A DNA stretch of 64,000 nucleotides from Argonema galeatum A003/A1. GTDB taxonomy: Bacteria > Cyanobacteriota > Cyanobacteriia > Cyanobacteriales > Aerosakkonemataceae. Location of the stretch: contig NZ_JAIQZM010000020.1 of the NCBI RefSeq assembly GCF_023333595.1, positions 51,160-115,159 of the forward strand, in the 5' to 3' direction. A model generated the notes under the pieces. That model ran no database searches, had not been told where the DNA came from, and saw only the letters and a list, made by a program, of their open reading frames with translations. The stretch's first letter is position 1; each line of letters begins with the position of its first letter. A program made the translations under genes and the position numbers. Shown in pieces: positions 59,342 through 64,000 of the stretch.

Positions 59342-60679
59342 TTATGGTTGAATTTTCGCGAAGTTATCCTGAAATTCCTTAGTTCCTTTAAGCAGAGGAT
59401 GAACATCGTACCAACATTTTATTTCCCCTTCAGCATCTAAGCATCGATATTCCAAAATACAACGACTAAACAATAAGCTACGGTGCATCTCATCATGGAT
59501 AATTTGTTTATTTAGATATACTCTGGCTAGTGGTTGCCATTGGTCATCATAAACATTATTGCGATAAGTATTCCGAGCTTCGCTAATCGAACGTTGGATT
59601 GCTCTAGTGGGAATCGGCAAACTATCAGTATATTTAATCGCTTCTTTCATCAGCGATAATAGATTTCGCACATGACCCCCACTGACCAAGCATAACCCTT
59701 CCAATGCTTTCGATTCTGCAAAAATATCTGGTTCTAGAGACAGAGAAGCATCGACTTGACTAATTCGTTTGGCAATTAATTCCTTCACCTTCTCAACTCC
59801 GGGTTCGTGGCGCTGATTGTCTGGAGTTTGTACCATAATCATCGGTAACACTTGCGAATCAGTACCATAAATATCGCGGACATCTGTAGCTCGGTCAGAA
59901 TATACCATTGAGATTGGCACGGTGTAGACAACATGGCAATCTAATTTTTTGAGTTGTTCGCTACGATCTATAAAAATATGGTCGTGGCTGCTGCGTCCGT
60001 CTTCCTGAATCACACGGGCAATCCGATCTAAACTGTCAGCAATTACCACCAGTTGAGAATATCCGGTAGGTAAATTTTTTTTTGCTTCATTAATGAATTC
60101 ATTTAGTGCGCCAGTTAAAGTTGTCGTATGCGGGTTTACCCGTTCTCTAATTCTTCGACGCAAGCTAGGTTCTGCTTTTAAATTAGCTGTCAGCTTACCA
60201 AACTGAGAAATTTGTCCTTCTATACTCAGACTTTCCAAAGACACCTCAGTCTGCGCTAAATCTTGCAAATCTTCCCATAAATTTTTCAGCCAGTCTAACA
60301 AAGGACGAGGACTGGCATTATCCTTGAGCGCTTCTAGCAAATGGCGCGTGCAAGCAAGTAAAATATCGGTGTATTGGACATCTTCAGGGTCGATATCTCC
60401 CTGATCGTCACCATCAAAATAAACAACAAAAAAGCCTTGACTATCTAAATATTGCTGGAGTCGCCGCAGTTCGGTAGATTTTCCCGCGCCTCGATGACCT
60501 GCATAAAGTTGACAGGTCATCCGGTCTGCATATTCAATCTCTTTACCTAACTGCATCAGGATGTCGCCATCTCCTCTGACTTCCCGACACTCCACATAAG
60601 CTGGGTCGCCTGCTGGTAATGGTCGAAACGGGTCAAAAACGTTGAAGAGTCGCCTCAATATGTCTGTGTTTTGAGCCAT
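59342..60679 (-). CDS. P-loop ATPase partner of the TPR protein
   Basis: 445 residues from ATG 60679. N-terminus LRRLFNVFDPFRPLPAGDPA, Walker A LYAGHRGAGKSTELRRLQQY (about 59-68), VVYFDGDDQGDI, Walker B LVVIADSLDRIARV (about 218), HVVYTVPISMVYSDRATDVR and a winged-helix-like C-terminal region with GGHVRNLLSLMKEAI. AAA+/STAND-like; no TIR, nuclease or NACHT motif. It is followed with a 1-nt gap by the TPR gene, indicating a tight stoichiometric pair. Candidate regulatory or conflict system. Confidence 0.85.
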   Translation of the reverse strand: MAQNTDILRRLFNVFDPFRPLPAGDPAYVECREVRGDGDILMQLGKEIEYADRMTCQLYAGHRGAGKSTELRRLQQYLDSQGFFVVYFDGDDQGDIDPEDVQYTDILLACTRHLLEALKDNASPRPLLDWLKNLWEDLQDLAQTEVSLESLSIEGQISQFGKLTANLKAEPSLRRRIRERVNPHTTTLTGALNEFINEAKKNLPTGYSQLVVIADSLDRIARVIQEDGRSSHDHIFIDRSEQLKKLDCHVVYTVPISMVYSDRATDVRDIYGTDSQVLPMIMVQTPDNQRHEPGVEKVKELIAKRISQVDASLSLEPDIFAESKALEGLCLVSGGHVRNLLSLMKEAIKYTDSLPIPTRAIQRSISEARNTYRNNVYDDQWQPLARVYLNKQIIHDEMHRSLLFSRCILEYRCLDAEGEIKCWYDVHPLLKGTKEFQDNFAKIQP

Positions 60680-60708
60680 TACCAAGGATCTTCCTGTTTA
60701 GCGCTATT

Positions 60709-61713
60709 CTACTGATAGTATAGACGATCGGTAAGGTTAAGATCCATGCCTTCGATCGCACTTCTCCATTGCTTAACATTTCTTTGCAATTCATCTGATA
60801 ACCAATGATCGTACTGGGGATAAACTGGCAAACGCGCTACCAATTCCCACCTCTCAGGCTCTAATACTTCTTGCAATTTCTGATGTTGCAGATGTGGATA
60901 ATCGGGATTGACTTCATCTCTTGGCCCGATGCCTCCCAAATCTCTCGCACCCGCATCTAAACAAGCTAATAACCAACTTGGTTCTTTGACCAAATTGGGC
61001 GGAATTTGGATAGTAATATCTGATGGCAATATCTGACGAGCTTTGGCAATTACTTCTGGTAATTGATGCGGATCGAAAGGTGGCGCATCCAAAGTTTGTT
61101 GACTGCCGGGACTGTGAGGTTGTAAAATCACTTCTTGGATGTTATGATAGCGTTGGTGAATTTGGGAAATTGCCTCCAAAGTTTCCCACGAATCTACCGC
61201 ACTTTCTCCAATTCCCAATAACAAGCCAGTCGTAAATGGAATGCCCAACTCTCCTGCCCATTTTAACTGTTGCAGGCGCAGTGCGGGCAATTTACTGGGA
61301 GCGTATTTGTGAACTGTATCTAATAACTTAGGTGTTAGCTGTTCTAACATTAATCCCATCGAAACATTAACATTCTTGAGTTTTGCCATTTCCTCAAAAC
61401 CGATCGGCCCAGCATTGGTATGGGGTAAAAATCCCATTGACAGCGCTAGTTCGCATAAATTGTAGATATGTTGAAACCAAGCTTGTCGCCGTGACGAGTG
61501 GGGATGTACCTCGCCGCTGAGGATGAGAATTTCGCAAATCCCTTTATCCTGAAGGGATTTCAGCACTTTTTCAGCATCCGTCAATGTCAGCCAGGGACTT
61601 TTACCGGGATCTGTTCTAAAATTGCAGTACGAACATCGATTAAAGCATTCATAAGTAGGAACTAGGGTGTAGGCTGGGCTGTAGGTGATCGAGCGGGAAA
61701 CGGATAATGTCAT
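60709..61713 (-). CDS. cofG: 7,8-didemethyl-8-hydroxy-5-deazariboflavin synthase subunit CofG
   Basis: A 334-residue radical SAM enzyme. The cluster motif CFNRCSYCNF (CxxxCxxC) at about 25-34, then ILILSGEVHPHSSRRQAWFQ, LPHTNAGPIGFEEMAKLKN, VSMGLMLEQLTPKLLD and TTGLLLGIGES. With CofH it makes F0 (8-HDF), the light-harvesting antenna of some photolyases; cofH is not in the window. The photolyase at 10287-11720 is a likely user of the product. Confidence 0.94.
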   Translation of the reverse strand: MTLSVSRSITYSPAYTLVPTYECFNRCSYCNFRTDPGKSPWLTLTDAEKVLKSLQDKGICEILILSGEVHPHSSRRQAWFQHIYNLCELALSMGFLPHTNAGPIGFEEMAKLKNVNVSMGLMLEQLTPKLLDTVHKYAPSKLPALRLQQLKWAGELGIPFTTGLLLGIGESAVDSWETLEAISQIHQRYHNIQEVILQPHSPGSQQTLDAPPFDPHQLPEVIAKARQILPSDITIQIPPNLVKEPSWLLACLDAGARDLGGIGPRDEVNPDYPHLQHQKLQEVLEPERWELVARLPVYPQYDHWLSDELQRNVKQWRSAIEGMDLNLTDRLYYQ

Positions 61714-61750
61714 CTGCGGGTAAAAACAAGACGAAATATCAAAATTTTAA

Positions 61751-61803
61751 CAAATCTAAGATTTTAGATATTGGATTACAATTTTAATCCAAAATCCAAA
61801 ATC
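61751..61803. repeat. Heptamer palindrome upstream of cofG
   Basis: TCTAAGATTTTAGATATTGG and TTAATCCAAAATCCAAAATC form partly complementary heptamer clusters between the LuxR-type gene and cofG. Confidence 0.6.
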
Positions 61804-61832
61804 GATTTGCCCAGCCCAGTTTTTGCAACTAA

Positions 61833-62510
61833 TCAAGACACTTTCCTTATTTCTTTTACTTGACTCCAACGTTTTTTGGCATAGATGTTTTTGACGTGGG
61901 TTTTCACCGTGTTAAGAGTGATTTGTAATGTTTTGGCGATGTCTTGGTAGCTGTAGTCCTGACGCAGCAGCGACCAGATTTCCATTTCGCGATCGGTTAG
62001 CTGGTATTTTTGCTGTTCAAACTGTATTTCTTCTTGCAAGAGTTGGTTGCGGTTTTCCAAGAACACCAAGATATACTGGCTGGCGTCACCTAACCCCAAG
62101 TTTAGCCAACTGGCGCGGATGCGAATAGTCTCTTCCTCAGCAGTTTCGCACTCTAACATTAAAGGTGTAGCATCGGAGTTGCCATTTCTGATTAAGCGAT
62201 GGCAAATTTCCGAAATCACGGCGGGGATACTTGCACTGTGGCGATCGATCAAAGCCAACTTTTGGCAGATTTCCTTGGCTTGTTGGTTCACGTACATCGG
62301 TTTGGTGTTGCGGGAAATCACCATGACACCTTCCCGCAATGACTCAGCCAAGGCTATCCAGGGGGAATCGAATAGTGTATCAACGCCGTTAGCTTCTAAT
62401 TTATCCGGCTTTGGTTGGGAAACTGGTTCGGTAGCAAAGCGATGATTTGACCTTGAACTTAGCGCGGGGATCTCTTGGGAAGCAGTTAAGGTGAGTGAAT
62501 TAGCTTTCAT
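61833..62510 (-). CDS. LuxR-type transcription regulator with PAS-like sensor half
   Basis: 225 residues. Residues about 45-150 form a PAS-like region (GVMVISRNTKPMYVNQQAKE, ASWLNLGLGDASQYILVFLE). The C-terminal HTH (about 160-215) reads YQLTDREMEIWSLLRQDYSY, QDIAKTLQITLNTVKTHVKN and IYAKKRW, a GerE/LuxR-type helix-turn-helix. No receiver domain is present. It is divergent from the 343-residue gene, with a 30-nt dyad between them, suggesting shared control. Confidence 0.9.
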   Translation of the reverse strand: MKANSLTLTASQEIPALSSRSNHRFATEPVSQPKPDKLEANGVDTLFDSPWIALAESLREGVMVISRNTKPMYVNQQAKEICQKLALIDRHSASIPAVISEICHRLIRNGNSDATPLMLECETAEEETIRIRASWLNLGLGDASQYILVFLENRNQLLQEEIQFEQQKYQLTDREMEIWSLLRQDYSYQDIAKTLQITLNTVKTHVKNIYAKKRWSQVKEIRKVS

Positions 62511-62581
62511 TAGTTATCGTCCTCAAATCTAAGGCTATTCTCATCGCCTTAAAAATGAAGCTGCAATGAGTAAGCTGTATA

Positions 62582-62614
62582 CCTCTCCAGACTGTTGAAG
62601 TTCAACCGGAGAGG
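62582..62614. promoter_or_regulatory. Nested dyad between the LuxR-type gene and its divergent partner
   Basis: CCTCTCC ... GTTGAA-G-TTCAAC ... GGAGAGG, a two-level inverted repeat in the divergent interval. The size and symmetry fit a dimeric regulator site, plausibly the LuxR-type protein's own operator. Unproven. Confidence 0.4.
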
Positions 62615-62766
62615 CCCAAGGAGAGGGAACTAACCTGAAGTAGGGTGAAGTTTTTTTTGAGAGTAAACTAAAAGCAGATGCTTAGATCTAAATTTTCGGC
62701 CTGGTTGCCGTGAAACAGTTCACCCGTTGGGGTGTTACTTGATACCGTTACTTAAAGTGCGATCGT

Positions 62767-63798
62767 ATGAAACCCGAATACTTAGACAAGTGGTTTCCCC
62801 TTGAGCAACAGCACAACTATGTTTCGAGGCTTTTCAAGCAGGCTGGACTTACCCGCCGTCGGGCGGAGTGCTTCGTTCGGTTGTGGGCGTATTTACTGCT
62901 CAAGCAGCAGCACGAACGAGGAAAGCGCCTGGTGCAACCGTTGACTCAACTGGAGGTGCCACAAGGATCGGTTTCCTGTACCCATAGAGAGGCTGCGGAG
63001 TTATTCTACGCTCACAAAGAGCGGGGGAGCGATCGCGCTGCTGGCATGATGATAGATCAACTTGCTGCGATCGGTTTAATAGAAAAAGAATTCGACGGCC
63101 AAACTATTTGTATCGAAATTCGGCCTTTACCCTCCCTGAAGCCACCAGAACCCGTACAAATCGAGATAGATAACTTCAACGCCGAAACAGATGCAGTTCC
63201 AGTTGCCAATTTGATGGCTCACCATTATAACCGATTGGCAAAAGATAGCTCTACTACTCCTCACAAGCTTGTCAAGGTACTGCGTAACTGGGCTGGGCAA
63301 TACTCCACAGGTATGCGGGTGCTGCGTCGTTGCGACAATCAAAATCCCGTCGGAATCTACATTCTCTACCCCACCGCCAGCGAATCGGAGGCGAACTTCT
63401 TTCAACCTCCCAGCAAAACTCGCTTCATAACTTCAGATACCCAGACCGATAGCTTCAAAATGGCTCATCAAGGAGATCTAGATTGCACTTGTGTGTATCT
63501 GCGGGCTTGGATTATCGATAATCCTTATATACAGCAAGCTACTGTTTGTCAATTTGTGGAGGATGCACAGAAGACTTTGGTGCAGATGCAGGCTGACTTC
63601 CCCAATCTCTGCGATTTGCATACTGTATCCCTAAATCCTGTCTATGAAGAAATGCGGCAGGCTATGGGATTTCAAAAAACCTACCAAGATACACAACGGA
63701 CTATTCACTGGGTTTATCTGCCAATGAAGCGATTTTTGGCCTTGGATATGAAGCAAGCTCTCTCAAGTATTAATTTTGGCACTATCTCTGAGGTTTGA
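62767..63798 (+). CDS. Unassigned 343-residue protein (wHTH-like N-terminus, possible GNAT-like C-terminus)
   Basis: The N-terminal 120 residues (WFPLEQQHNYVSRLFKQAGL, TRRRAECFVRLWAYLLLKQ, SVSCTHREAAELFYAHKERG) are helical with a helix-turn-helix flavour. The second half has PHKLVKVLRNWAGQYSTGMR, VGIYILYPTASE, DCTCVYLRAWIIDNPYIQQA and YEEMRQAMGFQKTYQDTQRT; the MGF-type ending resembles GNAT-fold acyltransferases. I do not recognise the family firmly. It lies between the LuxR-type gene and psbA. Confidence 0.6.
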   Translation: MKPEYLDKWFPLEQQHNYVSRLFKQAGLTRRRAECFVRLWAYLLLKQQHERGKRLVQPLTQLEVPQGSVSCTHREAAELFYAHKERGSDRAAGMMIDQLAAIGLIEKEFDGQTICIEIRPLPSLKPPEPVQIEIDNFNAETDAVPVANLMAHHYNRLAKDSSTTPHKLVKVLRNWAGQYSTGMRVLRRCDNQNPVGIYILYPTASESEANFFQPPSKTRFITSDTQTDSFKMAHQGDLDCTCVYLRAWIIDNPYIQQATVCQFVEDAQKTLVQMQADFPNLCDLHTVSLNPVYEEMRQAMGFQKTYQDTQRTIHWVYLPMKRFLALDMKQALSSINFGTISEV

Positions 63799-63880
63799 GT
63801 CAAAGAGTTGCTAAACCTGCTATAAGCTGCCCTAATAACACTCATAAGGCTAAACAATCAAAACAAATATGAATAACCCC

Positions 63881-63909
63881 TTTACAAAACGAAACATACG
63901 GTTTAATCT
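63881..63909 (+). promoter_or_regulatory. psbA promoter candidate
   Basis: TTTACA (63881-63886), a 17-nt spacer and TAATCT (63904-63909). A hairpin AGGTAG/CTACCT lies just downstream (63916-63935) and would sit in the psbA leader. TTTACA-type -35 boxes are common in psbA promoters. Confidence 0.45.
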
Positions 63910-63969
63910 ATAAACAGGTAGAAAAAACACTACCTCGCACCTCGAAAAATACATAGCAATCATAAACAC

Positions 63970-64000
63970 ATGACCACCACCATTCAACAGCGCTCCAGCG
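63970..64000 (+). CDS. psbA: Photosystem II D1 protein, 5' end only
   Basis: The last 31 nt encode MTTTIQQRSS, matching the conserved D1 N-terminus (MTTTLQQR...). D1 is the photosystem II reaction-centre subunit, often a small gene family in cyanobacteria. The rest lies beyond the window. There is no Shine-Dalgarno close to the ATG, but a promoter-like pair and a leader hairpin are present upstream. Confidence 0.75.
   Translation, partial: MTTTIQQRSS

Noticed and set aside
62582..62614. Rho-independent terminator
   Set aside because: It lies between divergent starts, upstream of both genes, and lacks a T-run.
63881..63900. HLR1 (RpaB-binding) site upstream of psbA
   Set aside because: Only one half-site (TTTACAAA) fits; the required second half-site at the right spacing is missing.

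Overview
This 64-kb window reads as chromosome of a non-heterocystous, probably filamentous (Oscillatoria/Microcoleus-like) cyanobacterium. Many sites contain the octamer GCGATCGC (HIP1). There is an nblS-type sensor kinase beside purD, a CAAD/CurT-type thylakoid protein, a CYP110-type P450, a UbiB-like ABC1 kinase and the first codons of psbA at the right edge. Intergenic DNA is full of the short tandem heptamers (CCAAAAT, AGTGGTC) and hairpin repeats usual in such genomes. The genus is inferred, not proven. No rRNA, tRNA or CRISPR array was found.

Layout. 1-9.8 kb: the 5' part of a band-7 protein, a nuclease, an acidic amino-acid symporter, two EamA permeases (one only a C-terminal remnant), an IS607 transposase remnant, exported msrA, an unassigned secreted protein, an unlisted 36-residue membrane peptide, a CAAD protein, folK and a Nudix hydrolase. 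10-16.5 kb: a class I photolyase, an HNH module, a DUF6745-like gene, then a divergent pair of an unusual UbiA-fold protein and a P450. 16.5-29.4 kb: a giant Ser/Thr kinase-ATPase-GAF-histidine kinase, a nucleotide-sugar epimerase, purD-nblS, small zinc-ribbon paralogues and an FKBP isomerase. 29.6-34.9 kb: a lone tnpB, a PemK/MazF-type toxin-antitoxin pair, dnaB-rplI-gloB, and two orphan hairpins matching the tnpB 3' end.

34.9-44.4 kb is one plus-strand surface-polysaccharide cluster: a small conserved protein, galE, GT2, GT4, an ABC exporter, three DxD-type transferase-like genes and a GT10 fucosyltransferase-like gene, with a strong hairpin terminator at 44679-44738. 44.7-56.7 kb holds mostly minus-strand housekeeping and membrane genes: hydrolase, SnoaL-like protein, PEBP, SMR-like protein, YqeG phosphatase, a canonical UbiA phosphoribosyltransferase, ABC1 kinase, DUF1460 and hflX, with the plus-strand dacB. 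56.9-64 kb carries a TPR protein, a tightly coupled P-loop ATPase/TPR pair, cofG, a LuxR-type regulator divergent from an unassigned 343-residue protein, and the start of psbA.

Functional links: CofG contributes to F0, the likely antenna of the photolyase about 50 kb away. GalE and the other epimerase can feed the glycan cluster. The least ordinary items are the UbiA-like/P450 pair with an altered first aspartate motif, the ATPase/TPR pair, the 36-residue membrane peptide, an hflX whose family-like N-terminus lies upstream of any usual start codon, genomic repeats translated in frame inside a kinase and PurD, and paired IS605-type hairpins with compensatory stem changes.
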